A program made the position numbers and the translations under genes. This document shows positions 9,401-17,023 of a stretch of 64,000 bases of DNA, piece after piece; position 1 is the stretch's first letter; the number at the start of each line of letters is the position of its first letter. Source of the DNA: an uncultured Desulfosarcina sp. (GTDB taxonomy: Bacteria > Desulfobacterota > Desulfobacteria > Desulfobacterales > Desulfosarcinaceae); the NCBI RefSeq assembly GCF_963668215.1, contig NZ_OY764190.1, positions 3,534,001 through 3,598,000 of the forward strand. Reading direction: 5' to 3'. The notes beneath the pieces are model-generated. The model did not search any database. It saw nothing but the letters and a program-made list of their open reading frames with translations, and had not been told where the DNA came from.

Positions 9401-9855
9401 ACGGTATTGAGTTCGATGTTATGGGTGGGCTTCAAGCCCAAACCGGCTCCGGTCAGGTTGGAACTGCCCAAGATGAAATAGCTGGAAGGTTTCTCCGGTC
9501 CTTTAAAGATCCAGCTTTTGGCGTGGCAAAAATTGGGCTCCAGGGTTTTGGTCAGCACCTTCTCCTGCTTGAGAAACGCGACGGCTTTCTTGGCAGCACT
9601 AGATAATGCTAATGCCCCTTCCACGGTAATGTCTTCATTCAACAAATCCAGAGGCCGCTCTTCGTTAATTTCATCGTCCACGATATCGCCTATTATAAAT
9701 CGGAACCTATCAATGCGGTCATTGATCCGATCAGCCAAATAGGCCAGCGCGCCAACGGTGAAATACCCCGTGACGGCATCGATGGAACCCTCTTGCGTAT
9801 ATTTGGCAATCCACTCGTGGACTTTTTTGTTCTCGTTTCGATTATCGATGATCAT
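6496..9855 (-). CDS. PLD-nuclease/SNF2-type helicase fusion
   Basis: A protein of 1119 residues. The N-terminal 200 residues form a phospholipase D-like domain with H111-A-K113 and the following GSSNLTGAG block. Only one HKD-like half is present and its aspartate position is a lysine, so activity may need dimerisation or may be altered. A superfamily 2 helicase follows: ILADAVGLGKT (motif I, 269-279), DESH (motif II, about 362), LLLSATPINN (motif III, about 393), then motif V/VI blocks ATDCLSEGQNLQ and QRMGRIDRLG in the C-terminal half. PLD-helicase fusions of this kind accompany DNA methyltransferases in DISARM-like and other defence loci. It is the first gene of the operon and presumably translocates on or cleaves foreign DNA; that role is inferred. 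Confidence 0.88.
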   Translation of the reverse strand: MIIDNRNENKKVHEWIAKYTQEGSIDAVTGYFTVGALAYLADRINDRIDRFRFIIGDIVDDEINEERPLDLLNEDITVEGALALSSAAKKAVAFLKQEKVLTKTLEPNFCHAKSWIFKGPEKPSSYFILGSSNLTGAGLGLKPTHNIELNTVGQGTDSDFREIRSWFSRLWERREAQFRKTVAGKPVDFKQYLIDQISRIFVQYTPLDLYYKTLFELFGRPLMDFHEDPAINRNLGRLEHSEIWKCLYAFQRQGVLSLIKMMQTYGGAILADAVGLGKTWSALAVMKYYQSQGYDIVLLCPKRLDHNWRQYLQHHDSRFEKDNLDYIIRYHTDLQGDRLESHQDRLGMAFFQSDRPKLLVIDESHNLRNSRSGRYKFLVEQLLRPNDEVKVLLLSATPINNTLIDVRNQFKLLVKDSHDGFYDTLGINNIDALFRRANQAFFQWARDDDRNLATFILMLPRDFFRLTDALVVARTRRLVAGYTEKLDFPQKEKPQNIFLDGPLGGTYESIEELLGAFPKYFAAYMPAYYLAETEDVSILEDERQRDFFLTRMMQILLVKRLESSWKSFQTTLERVADQHESALAKVKAYQKGAVHGEAIDPLFADLMGEDDAFFHDLTLGKRAIPISEIDAAGNLNRFKNHLHKDIKALNGIRANLALFENRIAAEKGAKAKRQSRDGKLARLMTLIGEKQAAGANRGNKKILVFTAYADTAIYLYEELRRRGWPRIAMVAGNGSRVWDKGRSMNDFEPILQRFVPYTKLFIEKEWPKFESPDPEMPLADQYEAWREWIFDHDPRTPDILHHPIDILIATDCLSEGQNLQDCDFVVNYDIHWNPVRAIQRMGRIDRLGSPNNRVFAANFWPTRELDEYLRLQRRIEDKMAQMRLIGAEVHKDFTENIAEILKDEHIRQSQEAKLLRQMQTTWDDIEMGDDRIGFDSFSLETFRQDLMEELSGNEQRYAQMPNGVYTGFVGDAAHCSKAGIVALLGYPARKPGDRKHRYQAHDLVYIDRDGADVVESPGDVLQLLSSHKDHERMVPKGIDEGNPLEMGIWQAALKNWLRSRVEDETEEGGKVAGSATMDLIARIQQGGLNQKTLAGSKSYEERFKSENVDLILWLLISLE

Positions 9856-9939
9856 GAGCGAAAAGACCGTTTTTTAATAAGCGGAAATGGCGGGATAATT
9901 ATAGGGTCATGCGTATCCATGCATAAAAAGCCAGATCTT

Positions 9940-9968
9940 TGTTTAGTCTTTGGGTGTAAAAATGTCAA
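9940..9968 (-). promoter_or_regulatory. Candidate sigma-70 promoter of the helicase-methyltransferase-ATPase operon
   Basis: On the minus strand TTGACA (-35) is followed after 17 bases by TAAACA (-10), about 85 bases upstream of the helicase start. The -35 is perfect and the -10 is weak. No competing promoter of this quality was seen between the helicase start and the next gene. Confidence 0.45.
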
Positions 9969-10338
9969 GAATTAGCGTAAAATCCAAGTATTAGCGGTTT
10001 TTTTTAGACCATCTATAGGCGTTGAAACAGAAATTTTTCAACGACGATAAAAATCAGGTTCGGATTTTTATAACACCATTTGACTTGGGCATGGTTGAGC
10101 GGTACAACCTGTTGAATGCAGGCGCCGGCGCTTATTACCACATGTCAAGGCAAGAACCGTTTGACAAGCGCTCCGGATCATCATTTAATGAATAACACTA
10201 CCGTTGCACCCGGCATCTGAACCGCTTTTCAGCCGCTGGCCAAACCGACTATTCCCTTCAACCGAAGAAAATCCGATCCCCCAACGCGTAGCGGTCGACT
10301 GGTCCCATTTGGTACCCCCACAGCAAAAGGAGGCCTCC
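9969..10338. other. Intergenic region between the defence operon and an ABM-family gene
   Basis: About 370 bases with no convincing gene on either strand. The first part is AT-rich. The last 140 bases are GC-richer and could be leader sequence of the downstream gene. No RNA motif was recognised. Confidence 0.5.
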
Positions 10339-10635
10339 ATGAGTGTCAAGATTCTGATCACCCGGACGGTTCCCGGCAACAAAGGGAAGGAAATGCTCAA
10401 ACTTTTCAAGGAGATGCGATCGCTGGCCACATCCCAGCCCGGATACATCTCCGGGGAAACCCTGAAAAGCAACGATCGCCCCGATGTCTTTCTGGTCATC
10501 AGCACCTGGCAAGCGGCGCAGGATTGGGAACAGTGGCTCTTGAGCAAGGAGCGGCAGGCAATCCAGGAGAAAATCGACGCTTTGCTCGGGGGGCATACCC
10601 ACTACGAGATGTTCCATTACGGCTTAAGGGATTGA
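10339..10635 (+). CDS. Antibiotic biosynthesis monooxygenase (ABM)-like domain protein
   Basis: A 98-residue ferredoxin-like alpha/beta protein. It opens MSVKILITRTV, has a central RSLATSQPGYISGETLKS block and ends in a tryptophan-rich WQAAQDWEQWL helix, matching small dimeric ABM-fold proteins. These include quinol and haem-degrading monooxygenases as well as many of unknown role. The start is fixed by AAAAGGAGG eight bases upstream; the longer in-frame extension has no such site. It appears to be a single-gene unit. The substrate cannot be told from sequence. Confidence 0.75.
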   Translation: MSVKILITRTVPGNKGKEMLKLFKEMRSLATSQPGYISGETLKSNDRPDVFLVISTWQAAQDWEQWLLSKERQAIQEKIDALLGGHTHYEMFHYGLRD

Positions 10636-10639
10636 GCCT

Positions 10640-10753
10640 CTAAACGCTGAACAGGCTGAACTTTCCCACCCAGGTATCTTTCCGGAACCGGTCGCAGGCC
10701 ACGGCGACCCGGTCGATGGCGTAATCGTATTCTCCTGTGAACCGCAGGTTGTC
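10640..10753 (-). pseudogene. Possible 3' remnant of a lost gene (37 codons)
   Basis: On the minus strand a short frame reads DNLRFTGEYDYAIDRV and ends KDTWVGKFSLFSV before a stop, with another stop immediately upstream. It has the look of a conserved protein C-terminus without a start codon or ribosome binding site. I do not recognise the family. It may be chance. Confidence 0.3.
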
Positions 10754-10903
10754 CTATTTCCACCATAACCGGGATTCCAACGGTTGGCATCCCGTCCGGC
10801 CGAATATCGGTTTTCGATGGAGAATGCAACTATCGCTTGCCAATCGGGGAAAAACCGATACACTACGAGTTTAATACCAACATACAGAAAGGGCTGAGCG
10901 GAC

Positions 10904-11971
10904 ATGCGGGAAGGAAGCGAAAACGAATCGTCCAAACCGATGGAATTGCATTTTACCCGAACCAACGGCGCTTTCGACGAATCCATCGATGCGCTGATCG
11001 AGGGCGCGGGCGGCATCGCCCATCCGGATATCGTGCGGGAGATCATTCTCGCCGCCCTGAAGGCCGGGCAGGAGAACCGCGGCCGCATGGACCTGAAGCT
11101 GATGAACACCTCCATGAAGGAAATGCGCTTCACGGCCAAAGTGTTCGGCCCCTACCGGAAGGCGCGCAAAGTGACGGTGTTCGGCTCGGCACGCATCCGA
11201 CCGGACGCGCCTTTGTATCGGATGGCCGTGGAACTGGGCAGACAACTGGCCGACGCCGGATTCATGGTGATCACCGGCGGCGGTCCCGGCATCATGCAGG
11301 CCGCCAACGAAGGCGCCGGGTCGGAGCATTCCTTTGGCGTCAATATCCGGCTGCCTTTCGAACAGAAACCCAATCCGGTACTGGTGGGCAATCCCCGGCA
11401 TATTACCTATAAATATTTTTTCAACCGCAAGGTCGCTTTTCTGAAAGAGGCCCATGCGGTGGTCCTTTTCCCGGGCGGCTTCGGCACCATGGACGAGGCC
11501 ATGGAATCCATCACCCTGCTGCAGACCGGCAAACGCTATCCGCTGCCCCTGATCATGATCGACGAACCCGGGGGCACCTATTGGGAGCGTTTGTGCAAAT
11601 TTCTGGAAAACGAGCTTTCCAGCCGGGGGTACATATCCGCCGATGATTTCCGCCTGATCGAGAAACTTGACCGCCCGGAGGATGCGGTTGCCCGGATTCG
11701 TCATTTCTACTCCCGTTACCATAGCCTGCGCTATGTGGACGACCGGTTGGTGATCCGCATGTCCAGTCCCCTGGCAAGGGAACCGTTCGACGCTTTAAAG
11801 TCGGCTTTCCAGGATATTCTGATTCCCGGCGGCGACATCCGGCAGTCCGGCGTCCTGGCAGAAGAGATGAACGAGGTCGAACTGGTCGATCTGCCGCGGC
11901 TGGTTGTGGACTTCAACCGGCGGGATTTCGGGCGTCTGCGTCAACTGGTGGATGCCATCAACGAAGGTTGA
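10904..11971 (+). CDS. LOG-family Rossmann-fold protein (TIGR00730-like nucleotide hydrolase)
   Basis: A 355-residue protein with the LOG motifs GGGPGIMQAANEGA (about residues 126-139) and PGGFGTMDEAMESITLLQT (about 189-207). In this superfamily (LOG phosphoribohydrolases, PpnN) these residues bind and hydrolyse nucleoside monophosphates. An N-terminal extension of about 90 residues and a C-terminal arm of about 100 make it longer than plant-type LOG (about 200 residues) and closer to the long bacterial forms. Substrate is inferred to be a nucleoside 5'-monophosphate. The first ATG is used; ATGGAACTGCAT 12 codons later is an alternative. It stands alone between intergenic gaps. Confidence 0.85.
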   Translation: MREGSENESSKPMELHFTRTNGAFDESIDALIEGAGGIAHPDIVREIILAALKAGQENRGRMDLKLMNTSMKEMRFTAKVFGPYRKARKVTVFGSARIRPDAPLYRMAVELGRQLADAGFMVITGGGPGIMQAANEGAGSEHSFGVNIRLPFEQKPNPVLVGNPRHITYKYFFNRKVAFLKEAHAVVLFPGGFGTMDEAMESITLLQTGKRYPLPLIMIDEPGGTYWERLCKFLENELSSRGYISADDFRLIEKLDRPEDAVARIRHFYSRYHSLRYVDDRLVIRMSSPLAREPFDALKSAFQDILIPGGDIRQSGVLAEEMNEVELVDLPRLVVDFNRRDFGRLRQLVDAINEG

Positions 11972-12079
11972 CCCCGCTGCAGCCAATCTAAGGGCAATGC
12001 AAGCATCCCATCGACCCATTTTGATCGAATCCCTGCCGATCTAATAAAGAAGGGGAAAGCGTTCACAAAAACGTAACCC

Positions 12080-12739
12080 TTGCACCGATTCAGACGACTG
12101 TGTGTATACGATATGCGATATCAGCAACCGAAATGCGATCCGCCCGGCGCCGAAGTCGATGACGCGGCAGTGATCGACCGGGTGCTGAAAGGCGATACCG
12201 ATGCCTTTGCGCTGTTGATGAATAAATATGGGGCCATGGTCGTCAATCGCATCAAATACCACGTGCCTGAAGCCGGGTTGGAGGAGACCGTTCAGGATGC
12301 GTTCACGAGAGCCTATCGGTCCCTGGGAACTTGCAGGGATCGGAAAAAATTCAAAGCCTGGCTCTCGTCCATAGCGGTAAAGGCGGCCTACGATTATTTG
12401 CGCAAACAATACCGTTGCAAGGAAACCGCCGTAAGCAAGTTGAACGCCGATCATCGGGATTGGCTCGAGCATGTCTCCATTCAACAATCCGAAGAGGCGT
12501 ATCATCGCCGGTTGGCCCGTAGGGAAGCCAGGGAGGTACTGGACTGGGCGTTGTCCCGACTGCCCGTGCAGGACCGCATGGTGCTTGAACTGGTCCACCT
12601 TCAGGAGATTCCCGTCAAGGAGGCCGCAGAACTGCTGGGATGGAGCGCCATCAATGTAAAAGTCAGGAGCCACCGTTCGCGAAAAAAACTCAAAGCCATT
12701 ATGGAAGAGCTGATTGACCGGGAAAAGGAGATGCTATGA
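12080..12739 (+). CDS. ECF-type RNA polymerase sigma factor
   Basis: About 219 residues with sigma region 2 (DAFALLMNKYGAMVVNRI through FKAWLSSIAVKAAYDYLRKQ) and region 4 (LSRLPVQDRMVLELVHLQ, then VKEAAELLGWSAINVKVR). No region 3 is seen, as in RpoE/ECF factors. The start is uncertain: TTG at 12080 or ATG at 12113, neither with a good ribosome binding site. It overlaps the next gene by ATGA, so it is coupled to a small membrane protein that may be its anti-sigma factor. The Spy/CpxP-like gene after that suggests an envelope-stress or metal-stress regulon. That inference rests on gene order only. Confidence 0.88.
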   Translation: MHRFRRLCVYDMRYQQPKCDPPGAEVDDAAVIDRVLKGDTDAFALLMNKYGAMVVNRIKYHVPEAGLEETVQDAFTRAYRSLGTCRDRKKFKAWLSSIAVKAAYDYLRKQYRCKETAVSKLNADHRDWLEHVSIQQSEEAYHRRLARREAREVLDWALSRLPVQDRMVLELVHLQEIPVKEAAELLGWSAINVKVRSHRSRKKLKAIMEELIDREKEML

Positions 12740-13068
12740 GGTGGGACCATGAAGGGCGCAAAAGCGTGGAAGGGGTTCTCCGGGACGTCTATTTGGAAGC
12801 CGGCCGGTACCGGTCGAATTCCCTGGATCCCGATTGGAAAACGAACACCCTGAGACGGATTCGCTCCCTGCCCGGTTCTCCCGGACAAATTCCGCTGGGC
12901 TGGCTGTTTCAACACTACCTGTGGCGCCTGGCACCGGTGGCCTGCGTTTTGATTCTTTTCATCACCCTGTGGATGGCTCAAAGCGGTTTGAACCCCGACA
13001 TTGAAATGGCGGCACTGGCCTTGGATAATCCGATCGACTTCGGCCTGTTTGAACCGTTTGGATTATAA
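12736..13068 (+). CDS. Small single-pass membrane protein, possible anti-sigma factor
   Basis: 110 residues. A polar N-terminal half (about residues 1-62) is followed by one hydrophobic segment (PVACVLILFITLWMA) and a short acidic C-terminal tail. It overlaps the sigma gene by four bases, the usual setting of an anti-sigma factor with its binding domain in the cytoplasm. No ZAS zinc motif (HxxxCxxC) is visible, so it would be an atypical member. No specific family was recognised. Confidence 0.6.
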   Translation: MRWDHEGRKSVEGVLRDVYLEAGRYRSNSLDPDWKTNTLRRIRSLPGSPGQIPLGWLFQHYLWRLAPVACVLILFITLWMAQSGLNPDIEMAALALDNPIDFGLFEPFGL

Positions 13069-13123
13069 GGGGCGGCCTGTTCTTAGCGCGAACCCTTAAC
13101 GGACACGAATCAAGGATTGACTG

Positions 13124-13846
13124 ATGAACAGATGGAAGGTCGTTGCGGGTATCCTGCTGATTTTCATTCTTGGTGCCCTTAGCGGAGCAATGGGGACCCA
13201 TGTCTTTTTCAGGCACCGCATCAAACGCTTCATGGACCCCAAGGGACCGCCGCCGCCGATCCTTATTTTACAGGGGCAGATGGATGAACTTGCATTATCC
13301 CCGGACCAGCAAAACCGGATCGATGCCTTGTTCGACGATATGCATCGGGAGTTTTCGGACCTGTGGAAAAAATCGCAGCCGATCTTCAAGCAGCTTTTCG
13401 ATCAATACCTGTTGCGGATCAGGGAGGTGTTGAATCCGGCGCAGCGGGAAAAGCTGGATCGGACGGTGGAAAGAATTGAAAAGCGCATGGAGCGGATGAA
13501 GCCGCCGCCCCCACCGCTGCCGCCGCCAGAAAAGAGAGGGGTAAAGAGAGGGGTCTTGTACGATGCGCCACAATTGCAAAAGGAACTCGGTCTGACGGCG
13601 GACCAGGCGGAAAAGAGCGCGACAATTTTAAGGGATCTGAAAAAGAAAAGCGATGCCGTTCATCGCCGTTTCGAAGCGGAAATGCTTCCTATCCATGACC
13701 GCATGGACGCGGAGCTGAAGCAGATCCGGTCAGAGGCAAAGGCCGGACTGTCCGAAATGATGTCCGAAGAGCAGATGGAACGCCTCAGGATAGAAAATGC
13801 CCCGCCCCGCGGCCCTGGCACTCCATCTCCGCAAATTCCGGATTGA
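13124..13846 (+). CDS. Spy/CpxP-like periplasmic protein with N-terminal membrane anchor
   Basis: 240 residues. It has one N-terminal transmembrane segment (VVAGILLIFILGALSGAMG) and then two long charged helical hairpins with LTADQ/LSPDQ-type turns (LALSPDQQNRIDALF and LGLTADQAEKSATIL), separated by a proline-rich linker near residue 127. The repeated helix-turn pattern resembles the Spy, CpxP and CnrX metal-sensor group, which bind unfolded proteins or metals in the periplasm. Its place after an ECF sigma factor and a small membrane protein fits a CnrX-like sensor or a target of that sigma factor. The duplicated module is unusual; most family members have one. Confidence 0.65.
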   Translation: MNRWKVVAGILLIFILGALSGAMGTHVFFRHRIKRFMDPKGPPPPILILQGQMDELALSPDQQNRIDALFDDMHREFSDLWKKSQPIFKQLFDQYLLRIREVLNPAQREKLDRTVERIEKRMERMKPPPPPLPPPEKRGVKRGVLYDAPQLQKELGLTADQAEKSATILRDLKKKSDAVHRRFEAEMLPIHDRMDAELKQIRSEAKAGLSEMMSEEQMERLRIENAPPRGPGTPSPQIPD

Positions 13847-13854
13847 AAAAGTTA

Positions 13855-14550
13855 TCAGTTCGGAGCGGTAAAGATATATCCCACGCCCCGGACCGTTTTC
13901 AGGTAGATCGGTTCGGTCGGGTCGTCGCCGAGTTTACGGCGGATTCTTGATATGTATACGTCGATGGAACGATCGATGCCGTTGTAATCGGTTTTGTACA
14001 GCACTCGATTCAGATCGTCCCGACTGACCACGGTTCCGGTGTGGTTGGCCAGGTGCCAGAGCAGATCGAACTGGGTCGTGGTCAACCGCAGGGGACTGTC
14101 TTTCAGGTAGGCCTCACGCCGGGCCGGGTCAACGATCAGGTCGCCGATGGCAACCGGGTCCGTGGAAGGCTGCCCAGCTGCCCGGTTGCGCTTCAGCAGG
14201 GCGTTGATCCTGGCAGCCATGATGCGCGGGTGCAGCGGCCTAGCGATGTAGTCGTCGGCACCGGTTTCGAATGCCAGCAGTTCATCCAGGTCGTCGCTCT
14301 CCCCGTTCAGAAAAAGAATCGGGCCATCGTATTTTTTCCTGATTTCCCGGCAGACAAAAAATCCGTTCATGCCCGGCATTGTCGCGTCCACAATGACCGT
14401 TGCCGGTGAATTTTCACCGATCCAGGATTGCGGATCTTCGCCGGAATCCAGGGTGACTGTTTTGAAGCCGTTGGCTTCCATATGTGTTTCTATCTGTTCG
14501 ACCAGTGCCAGATCGCAGCTGATCATCAATATGGTACTGCCGGTTGCCAT
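13855..14550 (-). CDS. OmpR-family response regulator with an atypical receiver
   Basis: A receiver domain (1-120) and an OmpR/PhoB winged helix (about 135-231, ending VYISRIRRKLGDDP ... VRGVGYIF). The phospho-acceptor aspartate is in VIVDATMPGMNG. Two things are odd: the conserved lysine before the last loop proline is arginine (DYIARPLHP), and the N-terminal acidic pair is reduced to one aspartate (ISCDLA). Phosphorylation may therefore be altered. The start was taken at MATGST because GGAGGATATGC precedes it; the 10-codon upstream extension lacks a site. No histidine kinase is adjacent, so this is an orphan regulator, facing the Spy-like gene. Confidence 0.88.
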   Translation of the reverse strand: MATGSTILMISCDLALVEQIETHMEANGFKTVTLDSGEDPQSWIGENSPATVIVDATMPGMNGFFVCREIRKKYDGPILFLNGESDDLDELLAFETGADDYIARPLHPRIMAARINALLKRNRAAGQPSTDPVAIGDLIVDPARREAYLKDSPLRLTTTQFDLLWHLANHTGTVVSRDDLNRVLYKTDYNGIDRSIDVYISRIRRKLGDDPTEPIYLKTVRGVGYIFTAPN

Positions 14551-14731
14551 GCATATCCTCCGTCTCCGAATCGAGCACACCGCTATCCTTTATCCGGGTC
14601 GATCGCTGTTTTCGGCACTTTTTTCGAACAATCACCGCCCGCTGCGACGTATTGCGTTTACTATTGAGTCGGTACGGTGGACGAAAAGGTTACACGATGA
14701 AACTGACGGAAATCGAACTCACGAAAAGATA

Positions 14732-15382
14732 CTATCCGGCCGCATTGGGATCGAATGCCGATGTAAACTTGAGCATCACCCACCCGAAGCTACCATCGAT
14801 AAGTTTGACATACAGCCATTCGGGGGCGTAGCCATTCACCGTCACCGTTTCACCCTGCCGAAGTTGCCGGACCACCGGAAAGTTCAGGCCGGGACCGGAG
14901 CGGACATTGAGCAGTGCGGCGGTGATCGTGACCGTTTCGCCCGCAGTCTGTTGAGACGGCACCACGGGGGAGGTTTTCTTCACAACAACCACCTCCGACG
15001 GCTGCTCGACGACCACATATCCTTGCGAAGCCCTGCGGTAATACACATCGTTGTAGAGATAGTAGGTGATGCCTCCCACCAACAGCGCCATGGCGCCTAC
15101 GGGAAGGCTGAATATCACTGCTCCGACGGGGGCGTGCACGGGAAAGAAGCCGCCCGGCCGCTGCTGGTAGAAAGCGCCGCCGTGAAAATAGTATCTGGAG
15201 TTGCCGACATTGACGGTACGATGGTCGGGCGGCATTTTACGGAGAACCTCACCGGAGCCATGGCCGGGTCCTCTTCCGGGCTGCGCGTATGCAACCGTCG
15301 CAATGGTTGTGAACGCGAGCAGATAGACGGCCATGGTCAGGGCCAGGCGCTTGAAGATGCAAGGCGTGTTTCCTTTTTTCAT
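14732..15382 (-). CDS. Secreted or membrane SH3-domain protein (DUF6515-like region plus bacterial SH3)
   Basis: 216 residues. After a signal peptide (LALTMAVYLLAFTTIATVAYAQ) comes a glycine/proline-rich stretch, then a region like DUF6515 (RYYFHGGAFYQQ, a hydrophobic segment VGAMALLVGGITYYLY, and DVYYRR). The C-terminus is an SH3_3 domain (ALLNVRSGPGLNFPVVRQL ... GWVMLKF). Such proteins usually bind cell-wall or envelope components. The start is the ATG at 15382 with GGAAAGGAACAATCCC upstream, giving a standard signal peptide. It is monocistronic and its function is not known. Confidence 0.78.
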   Translation of the reverse strand: MKKGNTPCIFKRLALTMAVYLLAFTTIATVAYAQPGRGPGHGSGEVLRKMPPDHRTVNVGNSRYYFHGGAFYQQRPGGFFPVHAPVGAVIFSLPVGAMALLVGGITYYLYNDVYYRRASQGYVVVEQPSEVVVVKKTSPVVPSQQTAGETVTITAALLNVRSGPGLNFPVVRQLRQGETVTVNGYAPEWLYVKLIDGSFGWVMLKFTSAFDPNAAG

Positions 15383-15607
15383 GGGATTGTTCCTTTCCGA
15401 TAAAGGGTTTTCCTTCATATCTAAGTCGTATACCGGAAATTTATGGTTACGCGGATTTGAAAAATAGATGCGGCCATCGGGGATTGTGGGCGGTCGTCGC
15501 CACTACGAACGGTTGGATGGGCAGTCGGCGAAAAGGGGCGATACGACCGCCGCCTGGCGCAGGGATGCATGCTCACCCGTGCGGCGGTCGATTCTCGGAA
15601 GCCCGGC

Positions 15608-17023
15608 TTATTGCGTTCCTCCGCCCAATACCGCGTACAGCCTCACCTGATTGGACAGTTTTTCCAGCTTGAGCATCACCAGCTCCTGCTGGGCGGAGAA
15701 AAGCGAGCGCTGGGCGTCGAGAACGCTCAGGTAGTCGTCGATGCCCTTGTTGTAGCGCATGTCCGAAAGCCGGTAGGTTTGCGAAGCTGCGTCGACGTAA
15801 GATTGCTGGGCGTTAAGGCGGTCGTCGATGGTGCCGGCGACGGCCAGCACGTCGGCAACCTCTCTGAATGCCCCCTGAATGGCCTTTTCATAGTTGGTCA
15901 AGGCGATTTGGTTCTCGGCCTTGGCCGCGTCCACTGCCGCCCACAGGCGGGCATCGAAAACCGGCATGGAAAGCTGGGGCGAGAAAAGCCAGGTTCCGGA
16001 CCCCGACTTGAACAGGCCGGACAGCTCGGCGCTGGCCGTCCCGATGGAGGTGGTCAAAGAGATGTTGGGAAAAAGCGCCGAACGGGCCGCGCCGATATTG
16101 GCATTGGTCCCCTTGAGCTGGTTTTCGGCCTGCAGGACGTCAGGCCGAAGCAGCAGCACGTCGGACGAGACGCCGGCTGTAATGGCGCTCGGCGGCTCGA
16201 CGCCGGCCAGATCGTCGGGCAGCAAATCGTCCGGCAGCGCTTTCAGGCTGCCCACCAGAAGCCGCAGGGCATTGATGTCCTGGGCCACCCGCAGGGTGTA
16301 GCGGGCAATATTGCGCTGGGCCACGGCTACCTGGCTTTTTACCCGGTTCAGGTCCAGCTCCGAGGAGAGCCCCACGTCAAACCGCTTTTTGATGAGGTAG
16401 TAGGACTTCTTTTGAGCATCGTAGGTGGTGTGCGACAATTGCAGGTTCTCCCGGTCGGCGGCCAGGGACAGGTAGGCGTTGGCTACCGAGGAGACGATCA
16501 GGATCTGGGTGCCGCGCCGGGCCTGCTCCGTGGCCAGGAAGGTTTCCAGGGCCTGCTCCCTCAAGCTGCGCAGGCGCCCGAAAAAGTCGATCTCCCAGGA
16601 AAAGATGCCCAGACCGACGCTGTATTGCTCTGGATGCGCGACTTCTCCCGTGTAGGACAGGTCTGCCGGGGTGCGGGATTTGCTGGCGTCCGCCGTGGCG
16701 TCCACGGAAGGGTAGATCGAAGCCCGTTGAATGCCGTACATGGCCCGGGCCCGCTCCACATTCAGCGCGGCCAGCCGCAGATCGCGGTTGTTTTCAAGCG
16801 CCATTTCAATCACCTGTTTCATCCGCTGGTCGGTGAAGAAGTCGCGCCAGGGGATATCGCTGGCAAGCGGTTCATCCAGGGCCACCGGCGCCTTCTCATA
16901 GGCCGTCCCGCCGGGCCAGTCTTGCGATACGGGCGCCTCGGGCCGGTTGTATTCCGGCGTAAACGAGCAGCCGGCCAAAAGGAGAAGTATGGCGCTGCCG
17001 ATAATCATCGATTGCCTTTTCAT
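15608..17023 (-). CDS. Outer-membrane efflux lipoprotein (NodT/OprM-type, TolC family)
   Basis: 471 residues with a lipoprotein signal (AILLLLAGC, lipobox cysteine about residue 19). The two repeated helical halves of TolC-like channels follow, with conserved LNVERARAMYGIQRASIYPS and YVDAASQTYRLSDMRYNKGI segments. It forms the outer-membrane duct for the inner-membrane pump encoded just upstream. Its start overlaps the pump stop by ATGA, so the two are coupled. Length matches the OprM family. Confidence 0.93.
   Translation of the reverse strand: MKRQSMIIGSAILLLLAGCSFTPEYNRPEAPVSQDWPGGTAYEKAPVALDEPLASDIPWRDFFTDQRMKQVIEMALENNRDLRLAALNVERARAMYGIQRASIYPSVDATADASKSRTPADLSYTGEVAHPEQYSVGLGIFSWEIDFFGRLRSLREQALETFLATEQARRGTQILIVSSVANAYLSLAADRENLQLSHTTYDAQKKSYYLIKKRFDVGLSSELDLNRVKSQVAVAQRNIARYTLRVAQDINALRLLVGSLKALPDDLLPDDLAGVEPPSAITAGVSSDVLLLRPDVLQAENQLKGTNANIGAARSALFPNISLTTSIGTASAELSGLFKSGSGTWLFSPQLSMPVFDARLWAAVDAAKAENQIALTNYEKAIQGAFREVADVLAVAGTIDDRLNAQQSYVDAASQTYRLSDMRYNKGIDDYLSVLDAQRSLFSAQQELVMLKLEKLSNQVRLYAVLGGGTQ

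Noticed and set aside
1557..9855. BREX or DISARM identity for the defence cassette
   Set aside because: No PglZ, BrxC/PglY, BrxL, DrmA (DUF1998) or DrmB is present; only the methyltransferase and helicase types are shared.
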